Assembly (NCBI GenBank): GCA_038046465.1
Contig: JBBSWB010000033.1
Coordinates: 1 to 16,266 of the forward strand
DNA: 16,266 nt
Source of the DNA: JBBSWB01 sp038046465
GTDB lineage: Archaea > Nanobdellota > Nanobdellia > Woesearchaeales > GW2011-AR9
Direction of reading: 5' to 3'
Shown: one piece after another, positions 7,101 through 13,399 of the stretch
Numbering within the stretch: the stretch's first letter is position 1
How the letters are laid out: the number at the start of each line of letters is the position of its first letter
The notes under the pieces: generated by a model
What the model saw: only the letters and a program-made list of their open reading frames with translations
The model's database searches: none
Told to the model about the DNA's origin: nothing
Made by a program: the position numbers and the translations under genes

Positions 7101-7727
7101 TTTCTTTTTAAGTTCTTGCACCACTTTTTTAACTGCAGCATAAACTTTTTCTGGATTAGGTGAAGCATCAACTGTTTTAAGAATTCCTTTCTGTTTATAA
7201 TAATCAATCAGCGGCTGGGTTTCTTTATGGTAAATCTTAAATCTTTCTTTAATTACTTCCGGCCGGTCATCTTTACGCTGAACTAACTTGGTTCCGTCGT
7301 GATCACAGACCCCTTCTTTTTTAGGCGGCAGATATTTCAAATGGTATCCATGTTCTCCCGTAGAGCAAACTCTTCTTCCCGAAAATCTTTCGATAACAAT
7401 TTCTTCCGGCACTTCTAGATAGATTACTAGATTAATGTTTAACTCTGCGGTTGCTTCTGCCTGCTTAAGTGTTCTTGGAAAGCCGTCTAAAATAAAACTT
7501 TTTTTGCCCGTCACTTCTAATTTAATTAATTCGGTTACTAAATTATCGGGCACTAGATTGCCTTTTTCAATTATTTTTTGAATGTCTTTTCCGAGAGTAG
7601 TTCCTTTTTTAACCTCTTCCCGCAGCAGTTCGCCGGCAGAAACATGTGCAAAATTAAAATCTTTTTCTAACTTCTCCGAAACAGTTCCCTTTCCGCTTCC
7701 CGGCGGCCCCAATAAGATTATTTTCAT
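7098..7727 (-). CDS. adk: Adenylate kinase
   Basis: The enzyme catalyses AMP + ATP to 2 ADP in the cytosol. The 209-residue product is of the long bacterial-type form. It has a P-loop GPPGSGKGT at residues 7-15, an AMP-binding segment with DGFPRT (81-86), a complete LID domain (about 118-153), and RPEVIKERF just after it. In the LID, the usual Cys-x2-Cys pair is reduced to Cys121 followed by STGEH, and the second pair is C141-D-H-D. A zinc site of mixed ligands, or none, is therefore possible. The ATG at 7727 is the only good start. The promoter is unclear; an AAAGTATTTC about 30 bases upstream is a weak candidate. It is divergent from nrtR, with a large palindromic element between them. Confidence 0.95.
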   Translation of the reverse strand: MKIILLGPPGSGKGTVSEKLEKDFNFAHVSAGELLREEVKKGTTLGKDIQKIIEKGNLVPDNLVTELIKLEVTGKKSFILDGFPRTLKQAEATAELNINLVIYLEVPEEIVIERFSGRRVCSTGEHGYHLKYLPPKKEGVCDHDGTKLVQRKDDRPEVIKERFKIYHKETQPLIDYYKQKGILKTVDASPNPEKVYAAVKKVVQELKKK

Positions 7728-7792
7728 CAGTAACTCTTTAAGAGAACTCAGAATTGAAATACTTTGCGGTTTTTAGGGCTAAGTTTTTGAAG

Positions 7793-7975
7793 GATACTGT
7801 CATCTTTTCGTCATCCGTCAGCTGGCGGGCCGTATGCTCGGTTTTTCACTCGTAATCTTTCCGATAAAAAGCCGAATTTTTAGTCGAAAGTGAAAAATCC
7901 CTTAATTTTGTGCAAGCAATGGATTTGCCTCGCATACCTCTTGGCCTTGCCAGCTAACGTTCTCTTGACAGTAGT
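7793..7975. repeat. Large imperfect palindromic element flanked by 9-bp direct repeats
   Basis: This stretch fills most of the 300-base gap between adk and nrtR and has no convincing protein. Paired segments run outside to inside: TACTGTCA (7795-7802) with TGACAGTA (7966-7973); AGCTGGC (7820-7826) with 7949-7955; GGCC (7828-7831) with 7943-7946; GTATGC (7832-7837) with 7932-7937; and TTTTTCACT (7842-7850) with 7889-7897. Outside both ends lies the same 9-mer, TTTTTGAAG, at 7784-7792 and 7976-7984, as expected of a target-site duplication. It could be a non-autonomous transposon remnant (MITE) or a structured RNA. It shares no obvious sequence with the element at 91-215. Confidence 0.55.
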
Positions 7976-7989
7976 TTTTTGAAGATAAT

Positions 7990-7997
7990 TTTATAAA
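7990..7997 (+). promoter_or_regulatory. TATA box of nrtR
   Basis: TTTATAAA begins 38 bases before the ATG at 8028, so the transcript would start about 8-10 bases before the ATG, inside the NrtR-like operator at 8010-8028. Confidence 0.6.
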
Positions 7998-8009
7998 GAT
8001 AATCTTGCT

Positions 8010-8028
8010 TATGGTAAATAATACACTA
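8010..8028. promoter_or_regulatory. Imperfect NrtR-type operator at the nrtR start (autoregulation)
   Basis: TATGGTA-N5-TACACTA has the same 7-5-7 spacing as the perfect site at 8767-8785. The right arm is identical and the left arm matches at 5 of 7 bases. It covers the expected start site and the A of the ATG. Confidence 0.6.
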
Positions 8029-8720
8029 TGCCTAAAAAAAATATTCATTCAAAAACAGATTCAATCAATAAAGAAGACGAGTTGTTTACCGTTCTTCGCC
8101 CGGGGGTAGCGGTAGATACAATTTTGTTTACGATTAAAAGCCAGGATTTAAAAGTTGGCTTAATCCGTAGAGAAGATGAACCTTATTGCGGCAAATACGC
8201 TTTACCCGGTAGATTTGTAAGGTATGATGAACCTATTGAAGAAACAGCCCGGATGGCTCTAAAGTTAAAAGCAGGCATAAATCCCGAAGCAGTATTTCTG
8301 GAACAATTGTATACTTTTGGGCAGAATTTGAAAAGAGATACGCGTATCCGTACCATTTCAATAGTATATTACGGCTTGGTTGATTCAACTAAAGTAAATT
8401 TTCAAGAAAATAAATTCCATTGGCATTCCGTTTATAATTTACCAGAGTTAGCTTTTGATCATCAGAAAATAATTGATTATGCCATTTCTCGCTTAAGAAA
8501 AAAAGTAGTGGAAAGCGACTTTGCTTTTCAGTTAATGCCTGATGAATTTACATTAACTGAGCTGCAGAAAGCATATGAAATTATACTTAATGAAAAATTA
8601 GATAAACGTAATTTTCGTAAAAAGATATTAGAGATGAAAATTCTAAAAGACTCACGGAAGAAAAAGATGGAAGGAGCGCATCGGCCGGCTAAAGTCTATA
8701 GTTTTGTGCGAAAAAAGTAG
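8028..8720 (+). CDS. nrtR: NrtR-type transcriptional repressor of NAD metabolism (degenerate Nudix domain + winged helix)
   Basis: This 230-residue regulator probably senses ADP-ribose or a related NAD product. Residues about 20-150 form a Nudix fold. The Nudix box (61-84, GRFVRYDEP...ALKLKAGI) lacks the catalytic REUxEE glutamates, as in the NrtR family, so it is a ligand sensor rather than a hydrolase. Residues about 157-229 form the NrtR winged helix, with the family segments PDEFTLTELQKAYE, LDKRNFRKKI and HRPAKVYSF. The gene directly precedes an NAD salvage operon whose promoter carries a matching palindrome, and a weaker copy overlaps its own start. NrtR is best known from bacteria, so its presence here in an archaeal setting suggests horizontal transfer. 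Confidence 0.92.
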   Translation: MPKKNIHSKTDSINKEDELFTVLRPGVAVDTILFTIKSQDLKVGLIRREDEPYCGKYALPGRFVRYDEPIEETARMALKLKAGINPEAVFLEQLYTFGQNLKRDTRIRTISIVYYGLVDSTKVNFQENKFHWHSVYNLPELAFDHQKIIDYAISRLRKKVVESDFAFQLMPDEFTLTELQKAYEIILNEKLDKRNFRKKILEMKILKDSRKKKMEGAHRPAKVYSFVRKK

Positions 8721-8733
8721 GGGCCAGATTTCT

Positions 8734-8747
8734 GATTAGTACTAATC
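8734..8747. promoter_or_regulatory. 14-bp perfect palindrome upstream of the NAD operon promoter
   Basis: GATTAGTACTAATC is fully self-complementary and ends 10 bases before the TATA box at 8758. It may be an additional factor-binding site or part of the nrtR 3' end. No known motif is recognised. Confidence 0.4.
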
Positions 8748-8757
8748 TTTCGAAATG

Positions 8758-8765
8758 TTTATATA
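8758..8765 (+). promoter_or_regulatory. TATA box of the NAD salvage operon
   Basis: TTTATATA is preceded by a purine-rich CGAAATG. Transcription should begin near 8786-8790, giving a leader of about 64 bases before pncB. The operator at 8767-8785 starts one base after this box. Confidence 0.65.
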
Positions 8766-8766
8766 T

Positions 8767-8785
8767 TAGTGTAGTTATTACACTA
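8767..8785. promoter_or_regulatory. Primary NrtR-type operator (perfect 7-5-7 palindrome)
   Basis: TAGTGTA (8767-8773), spacer GTTAT, and TACACTA (8779-8785) form an exact inverted repeat between the TATA box and the expected start site, the ideal position to block the archaeal initiation complex. Confidence 0.75.
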
Positions 8786-8791
8786 TCAACT

Positions 8792-8810
8792 TAGTGTATT
8801 ATCAACAATA
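8792..8810. promoter_or_regulatory. Secondary, degenerate NrtR-type operator
   Basis: TAGTGTA (8792-8798), N5, and AACAATA (8804-8810). The left arm is identical to the primary site and the right arm matches at 5 of 7 bases. It starts 25 bases after the primary site, in the expected leader. Confidence 0.45.
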
Positions 8811-8851
8811 AGTGACTAAGAAAGCAAGGAATAAGAAAAATAACCAACAAA

Positions 8852-10309
8852 ATGAATCCACCAAAACCACTTGAGTTTACCTTGGACCTAGCTGCAGCGG
8901 TAGCCGACTTTTACGAATATTCTATGGCCGAAGCTAATCTACAGGAAAGATTCTCTGGAATCCAAACCGTGTTTGATCTAGTAGTGAGAAAAATGCCCAT
9001 CAACAAAGTAATCGGGGCCTTTGAACATGAGGGAATAAAATACGACCAGCTAACCACTAGAAATTATTTAGTGAATTGCGGTTTAGAACAAGGCCTGGCT
9101 TATATCTTGGGCGGAAAAGGAAATAAAGAATTAAAAGAGTATATGCAGAATGTACAGGGAATTACTAATCAAGCTTTTTTAGGTTGGGTAGAACAGTTTA
9201 AATTCGAAGGAGATGTTTATGCTTTACCGGAAGGGACCATTTTCTTCGCCCAAGAGCCCCAGCTTAGAGTACATGAGCGATTTGAGGAAGCACAAATATA
9301 TGAAAGCTTAATTTTGAGTACAATAAATTCGCAGACCAATGTGTGCACTACGGCTAATGATATTTCCGACGTTGTAGCTAAAGATAAAATATTACTAGAG
9401 GGAGGAAGCCGCCGAGCTAGCAGCCCCCAAAGTTCGTTATTTAATTCTCGAGCAGCCCGTTGCGGAGGATTTACCGCTTCTTCTAATGTTGCTTACGGAT
9501 TAGAGTATGGTGAAAAGGTAGGCGGAACGCACGGACATTCTTACGTAATGTTACATCCTTCAGAGTATACTGCGTTCAAAGCACAGGGAAAATTATTTGA
9601 AAAAAAAGTGTGCTTTTTATTAGATACTTATAATGTTTCTTCGGCGTTAGCCATCGCACTACAAGTAATCACAGAAGAAAAAATAGGGCATTTTGCTTTC
9701 AGGATTGATAGTGGAGATTTACTGACACAAGCACTTTGGCTGCATAAAAAATTGAAAGAACAAGGATACTCCCGAGATCAATACGAACTAGTAGCTTCTG
9801 ACGATTTAACTGCAGGAAAAATTGACCGCCTCGAAAAAGAAGGAGCAGATATCGACAAATATCTAGTGGGAACTTATGTAGTTAATCCTCCTAAGCCGTT
9901 GGGGGGAGTATACAAACTAGCTGCGTTTCAGGAAACTGATGGAAGTTGGTGTCTGCGAGGAAAGCTTTCTGAAGAACCCTGTAAATCTACTTTGCCCGGA
10001 ATAAAACAAGTGTATCGAGTAACTGGAGCAGATGGATATTACAAAAAAGATATTATTGCTTTTGACGGCGAAGACCTAAGCGATTACTTATCAGAAAAAG
10101 ATACGGTCGAAGCGCTGTTGATTCCCGCAATCAAAGAAGGCAAATTAGTCTATGGCTGCCCCAGCATTAATGAAATTTCTTCGAGAAGAAAACAACAGTT
10201 GTCTAAATTTAAAGATATTGCTAATTATGAAGTAATCATATCTACAGGGATACGCGTTAAACAGCAAGAAATCCTGCACCAATACGGCCTGAAGGCTGGA
10301 GGAAAATAA
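8852..10309 (+). CDS. pncB: Nicotinate phosphoribosyltransferase
   Basis: The enzyme joins nicotinate to PRPP to give nicotinic acid mononucleotide, with ATP hydrolysis in known members, and commits niacin to NAD synthesis. The 485-residue product has the family landmarks in order: ADFYEYSMAEA (about 18-28), DVYALPEGTIFFAQEPQLRV (121-140), EGGSRRAS (183-190), GGFTASSN (205-212), the catalytic-histidine region GGTHGHSYVML (224-234), RIDSGDL (284-290), SDDL (316-319), GTYVVN (340-345) and LGGVYKL (350-356). These match NAPRT rather than nicotinamide-using NAMPT. It is the first gene of the operon, behind an NrtR-type operator. The next gene starts one base after its stop. The leader has no strong ribosome site; AGGA at 8827-8830 is too distant. 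Confidence 0.93.
   Translation: MNPPKPLEFTLDLAAAVADFYEYSMAEANLQERFSGIQTVFDLVVRKMPINKVIGAFEHEGIKYDQLTTRNYLVNCGLEQGLAYILGGKGNKELKEYMQNVQGITNQAFLGWVEQFKFEGDVYALPEGTIFFAQEPQLRVHERFEEAQIYESLILSTINSQTNVCTTANDISDVVAKDKILLEGGSRRASSPQSSLFNSRAARCGGFTASSNVAYGLEYGEKVGGTHGHSYVMLHPSEYTAFKAQGKLFEKKVCFLLDTYNVSSALAIALQVITEEKIGHFAFRIDSGDLLTQALWLHKKLKEQGYSRDQYELVASDDLTAGKIDRLEKEGADIDKYLVGTYVVNPPKPLGGVYKLAAFQETDGSWCLRGKLSEEPCKSTLPGIKQVYRVTGADGYYKKDIIAFDGEDLSDYLSEKDTVEALLIPAIKEGKLVYGCPSINEISSRRKQQLSKFKDIANYEVIISTGIRVKQQEILHQYGLKAGGK
10298..10302 (+). promoter_or_regulatory. Ribosome-binding site for the gene at 10311
   Basis: GGAGG lies 8 bases before the ATG. The 20 bases from it (GGAGGAAAATAAAATGAAAA) are identical to those at 10635-10654. 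Confidence 0.7.
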
Positions 10310-10310
10310 A

Positions 10311-10646
10311 ATGAAAACCACTGAAAGAAATTTATCGGGACCTGATTGTCTTAATGATTTAGAAATTGTTTTACAAGAAGAATTGCTAATCAGTCTGACT
10401 GGAAAAAAACTCGTAGACCTGCGAAAAGATTTGCAGGATGAGTCAAAGATATACTTTCTTTACGAGATTATTGATTATCTCCGGGGATCGTATAATAATG
10501 AAGGAATTAAACAGTGGTTTAAACGAGAACGGAGTCTGTTAGAAGGAAAAACTCCATTACAATATCTAGGTTCAACCTGGAATCCGGATCAAGAAGAAGC
10601 TAAGTGCGTTTTAGAATTAGCTAAGTCTACTATTGGAGGAAAATAA
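10311..10646 (+). CDS. Small protein resembling the MbcA/ParS/Xre antitoxin toxin-binding domain (DUF2384-like)
   Basis: This 111-residue protein lies between pncB and pncA. Its C-terminal half has the look of the antitoxin domain in MbcA, ParS and Xre-type proteins: a helix, then GIKQWFKRERSLLEGKTPLQ (about 64-83), then a terminal helix (EEAKCVLELAKS, 95-106). The family pattern is a tryptophan helix followed by L-x-G-x-TP. In those systems the domain neutralises RES-domain toxins, several of which break down NAD. Here no RES gene is visible. The protein may have been recruited to sense or protect NAD, or may pair with a toxin elsewhere. Residues 1-50 are charged and helical with no clear Xre helix-turn-helix. 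The gene is translationally linked to its neighbours (one-base gaps on both sides). The assignment is by motif shape, moderate confidence. Confidence 0.6.
   Translation: MKTTERNLSGPDCLNDLEIVLQEELLISLTGKKLVDLRKDLQDESKIYFLYEIIDYLRGSYNNEGIKQWFKRERSLLEGKTPLQYLGSTWNPDQEEAKCVLELAKSTIGGK
10635..10639 (+). promoter_or_regulatory. Ribosome-binding site that fixes the pncA start
   Basis: GGAGG lies 8 bases before the ATG at 10648, which argues against the in-frame TTG at 10633. Confidence 0.7.
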
Positions 10647-10647
10647 A

Positions 10648-11373
10648 ATGAAAATATTTTACGATGTGGACACGCAGAATGATTTTATGAACAAAAATGG
10701 AGTGCTATACGTGCCGGATGCAGAACTGATTAAACATGATTTATGGCGGTTGACTGATTATGCAAAAAGACACAAAATTCCTATTGTCGGCTCTGTTGAT
10801 CAACATTTTGGAACAGAAGAATATAAACTTCGAGAAAGGGAATTACAACAAAATGGCGGACCTTTCCCAGACCATTGCCTGGCCGGAACAGATGGACAGA
10901 AAAAAATTGAGTTAACCCAAACAGCCTATTCTGAGATGATGGGAATACCTCCAACCGATGAAGGGATATACATCCCTCATTATTTAGATGGCAAGGTAAG
11001 AACATTAAATTTGATACATGCTATAAATAGAGTAGTCCAACCGGGGCTAAAAATAAATGATCAAATCGGTCTTTATTTTGAAAAACAAAGTTATGATGTA
11101 TTCACTAATCCGGCAATAGGGGCTTTTCTAGAACTAGCAGAAGTAAACGAAGCTGTCGTCTATGGTGTAGCTACTGATTATTGTGTAAAAGCAGCGGTGT
11201 TAGGGATGCAGAAAATGGGCATTCAATGTTATGTTGTAGAAGATGCAATCAAAGGAGTAACTCCTGAAACAGAAAAAGCAGCCTTAACTGAAATGCTTTC
11301 TTCCGGAGCGAAATTAACTACCGTCGAAACTATTTTAAAAGAATGCTTAAAACAGAAGGAGGCGAGAAAATGA
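10648..11373 (+). CDS. pncA: Nicotinamidase (isochorismatase-like cysteine hydrolase)
   Basis: The enzyme deamidates nicotinamide to nicotinate, supplying PncB. Read from the ATG at 10648 the product has 241 residues, slightly longer than most PncA proteins. The catalytic triad of the family is visible: Asp8 in DVDTQNDF, Lys146 in FEKQSYD and Cys179 in GVATDYCVKAA. Likely metal ligands are Asp51 and His53 (SVDQHFG) and His76 (PDHCLAG). The cis-peptide region before the cysteine (VYGVATDYC) is also typical. The gene follows the MbcA-like gene by one base, has a strong GGAGG, and overlaps nadE by four bases (ATGA), so translation is coupled. Nicotinamidase is a firm call; a related amide substrate cannot be excluded from sequence alone. 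Confidence 0.9.
   Translation: MKIFYDVDTQNDFMNKNGVLYVPDAELIKHDLWRLTDYAKRHKIPIVGSVDQHFGTEEYKLRERELQQNGGPFPDHCLAGTDGQKKIELTQTAYSEMMGIPPTDEGIYIPHYLDGKVRTLNLIHAINRVVQPGLKINDQIGLYFEKQSYDVFTNPAIGAFLELAEVNEAVVYGVATDYCVKAAVLGMQKMGIQCYVVEDAIKGVTPETEKAALTEMLSSGAKLTTVETILKECLKQKEARK
11358..11362 (+). promoter_or_regulatory. Ribosome-binding site that fixes the nadE start
   Basis: GGAGG lies 7 bases before the ATG at 11370. The earlier in-frame ATG at 11343 has no such site. Confidence 0.65.
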
Positions 11374-12266
11374 ATAAAATCAAACTAGCACGAATGAACC
11401 CCGAACTAGTCAGCCAGGAGATTGGTGATTTTGTGATTAACACCGCACTAGGATTTGGCACCACGGGTTGTGTCATCGGACTTTCCGGCGGAGTCGATTC
11501 TACTACTACTGCTGCTTTGATCAAGAAAGCTTTTGATCAGTATAGTGCTGGCAACTGCCACAAATTAGAATTAGTGGGCTATATGTTGCCGTCGAAGACT
11601 AACGCTCCGGAAGACACCGCCGATGGAATAAAAGTTGCCGAAAGATTGGGGATAAGGTATGAAGTACAAAGTATCGAGCAAGTATTAGATGTTCATCGAA
11701 GTACAAATCCAGAAGCATTTAGCAGTAAATTTCATTTAGGTAATTTAGCTTCTAGAGTTCGAGCAAATATACTTTCCACTAAAGCGGCAACTGAAAATAA
11801 AATTCTTGCCGGAACCGGAAATAAAGACGAAGATTATGGCATCGGTTATTATACTTTATTTGGCGACGGGGCAGTGCACATAAGCCCGATTGGTAATTTA
11901 CCTAAGAGATTAGTTCGAGAGATGGCAACTTATCTCGGATTTGGAGATTTAGCTAACCGCATTCCCTCTGCCGGATTAGAGCCGGGACAGACCGATTTTG
12001 GTGATTTAGGATATATGTATGAGACTGTAGAATTAGTTGTATCTGGATTAGAACAAGGATTTACCAAAGAAGAATTACTCAACCACAGCCAGGTAACTGA
12101 TTATGCAAAACAAGATATGGAGTTATATCAATCAAAGTTTGGGAAAACTAAATTCGCCCAAGCAGAAGACTTAGTTAAAGATATTTATCGACGCAACGCT
12201 ATTGCGGAAGGGAAAGCAAGGATAATTCATCCGCCCCTTGCACCGATAACTTTGAGGTATGATTAA
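11370..12266 (+). CDS. nadE: NAD(+) synthetase, ammonia-dependent type
   Basis: The enzyme adenylates and amidates nicotinic acid adenine dinucleotide to NAD. The 298-residue product begins at the ATG at 11370 and has the N-type ATP pyrophosphatase P-loop LSGGVDST (38-45). Other landmarks are the AGTGNKDEDYGIGYYTLFGD region, PIGNLPKRLVREMA, and PSAGLEPGQTDFGDLGYMYE, where the more usual acidic cluster after GQTD is partly replaced. There is no glutaminase domain, so ammonia is the likely nitrogen donor, as is common in archaea. It overlaps pncA by four bases, and the Nudix gene begins 23 bases after its stop. Confidence 0.94.
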   Translation: MNKIKLARMNPELVSQEIGDFVINTALGFGTTGCVIGLSGGVDSTTTAALIKKAFDQYSAGNCHKLELVGYMLPSKTNAPEDTADGIKVAERLGIRYEVQSIEQVLDVHRSTNPEAFSSKFHLGNLASRVRANILSTKAATENKILAGTGNKDEDYGIGYYTLFGDGAVHISPIGNLPKRLVREMATYLGFGDLANRIPSAGLEPGQTDFGDLGYMYETVELVVSGLEQGFTKEELLNHSQVTDYAKQDMELYQSKFGKTKFAQAEDLVKDIYRRNAIAEGKARIIHPPLAPITLRYD

Positions 12267-12275
12267 AAATATACA

Positions 12276-12280
12276 GGAGG
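12276..12280 (+). promoter_or_regulatory. Ribosome-binding site for the Nudix gene
   Basis: GGAGG lies 9 bases before the ATG at 12290, in a context (GGAGGAAAACTAAAATG) close to the two earlier sites of the operon. Confidence 0.65.
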
Positions 12281-12289
12281 AAAACTAAA

Positions 12290-12790
12290 ATGGCACCAAA
12301 ATATGGCACGTTCAAAGAGTATTTGAAAGAGAGGTATGCAGGCCCTTTTGTTGCTACAGATATCATCATTCGATATAATGATGGCAATACCGACGGGATT
12401 GTACTGATTGAAAGAAAGTATCCTCCGTTTGGAATAGCGCTGCCGGGAGGAATTGCCGAGTACTTAACTTTAGAAACTAACGCTATCAAAGAAGCAAAAG
12501 AGGAAACTGGATTAGATGTAATTTTAGATAGCCCCAATAGGCCTTTGTGTGTTTTTTCAGAACCAACTCAAGACCCCAGAGCATTTATTGCCAGCGTTGC
12601 TTATACCGCTCAAGGTGGGGGAATTTTAAAACCACAAGAGGAAGAAGATGCAAAATCTGCTCGAGTTTATACTCTTGGAGAGATAGCTGATCTTTTAGAC
12701 AAACCGGTTTGGGCTTTTCCAGATCACCATAGAAAAATTCTTAAAATCTATTTAGGAACTGTTGGGGGAAATGAAAATGAAATTAGGTAA
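12290..12790 (+). CDS. Nudix hydrolase (possible ADP-ribose or dinucleotide pyrophosphatase)
   Basis: This 166-residue Nudix protein has LPGGIAEYLTLE leading into NAIKEAKEETGLDV (about 51-77). The core metal-binding glutamates (KEAKEE, 67-72) are present, with Lys in the Arg position. Compared with the consensus, the stretch between the GG pair and the KE is one residue short, and the outer Gx5E glutamate is not seen, so activity may be altered. An alternative is a binding role, but unlike NrtR it has no DNA-binding domain. In this operon a plausible substrate is ADP-ribose, NADH or a related pyrophosphate; this comes from context, not from a specificity motif. Its 3' end overlaps nadM by 14 bases. 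Confidence 0.88.
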   Translation: MAPKYGTFKEYLKERYAGPFVATDIIIRYNDGNTDGIVLIERKYPPFGIALPGGIAEYLTLETNAIKEAKEETGLDVILDSPNRPLCVFSEPTQDPRAFIASVAYTAQGGGILKPQEEEDAKSARVYTLGEIADLLDKPVWAFPDHHRKILKIYLGTVGGNENEIR

Positions 12791-13394
12791 TATTGGATTG
12801 ATCGGCAGATTTAAGCCTTTACATAATGGTGGGGCATTAATGCTTGAAGCTGTATGTGAGCAAGCTGAAACAGTAATTATTGGCATCGGCAGCAGCAATA
12901 AATATAATCTTAGAAATCCTTTTACGGTTAAGGAAACTCAAGAGATGATTGATTTATATCTTCATCCAAGATTTAATAATTATTCTTTTCTGGAAATTCC
13001 TGATTTTGCTCAACTTCCTGAATACGCTGATGGGCAGAAATGGACAGAATGTGTCTTAGAGCAGTATGGAAAACTAGACCATTTTGTAAGCGGGAATGAT
13101 TATGTAACTAACCTGCTTAAGCCGTATTATGACATTATCCATCCAGCGACTTTAATCCCGCCAGAACAGCAGCTTTGGATGAAAGGAACAGTAGTACGAA
13201 TGGAACTGGCGCGCGATGGAGATTGGAAATCTTTGGTTCCGAATACTGTTGCAGATTATTTGGAGAAAAATGGATTAGTAGAACGTTTCCGAAAAGAGTT
13301 TGGTCTGCAGACGTTAACCCAATTATGCTCTGGAAAAGATTATCATGCACATGAAACTGCTGAAGTAGAAAAAGAACATGCTCGGGAGGAATGA
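12777..13394 (+). CDS. nadM: Nicotinamide/nicotinate-nucleotide adenylyltransferase, archaeal NadM-like
   Basis: The enzyme would transfer AMP from ATP to NaMN or NMN. The 205-residue product opens with the nucleotidyltransferase signature GLIGRFKPLHNGG (7-19) and has the second family motif KGTVVRMELARDGDWKSLVP (136-155), as in archaeal NadM (typically GT.VR....GEDW..LVP). The HxGH motif reads HNGG, so the second histidine, catalytic in the superfamily, is absent. Either this lineage uses another residue or activity is low. The start at 12777 is chosen because GGGGG (12764-12768) is 8 bases upstream; the ATG at 12771 would add two residues. It ends in an ATGA overlap with an upstream ATG of the next gene. 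About 20 residues at the C terminus are highly charged. Confidence 0.85.
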   Translation: MKLGNIGLIGRFKPLHNGGALMLEAVCEQAETVIIGIGSSNKYNLRNPFTVKETQEMIDLYLHPRFNNYSFLEIPDFAQLPEYADGQKWTECVLEQYGKLDHFVSGNDYVTNLLKPYYDIIHPATLIPPEQQLWMKGTVVRMELARDGDWKSLVPNTVADYLEKNGLVERFRKEFGLQTLTQLCSGKDYHAHETAEVEKEHAREE

Positions 13395-13399
13395 TTAAA

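Noticed and set aside
8852..10309. Nicotinamide phosphoribosyltransferase (NAMPT/NadV) as the identity of the first operon gene
   Set aside because: The motif series (PEGTIFF, GGFTASSN, GTHGHS, RIDSGDL, LGGVYKL) matches nicotinate phosphoribosyltransferase, and a nicotinamidase is encoded in the same operon.
12199..12537. Minus-strand open frame spanning the end of nadE and the Nudix gene
   Set aside because: It lies antisense to two strongly supported enzymes and has no family resemblance.
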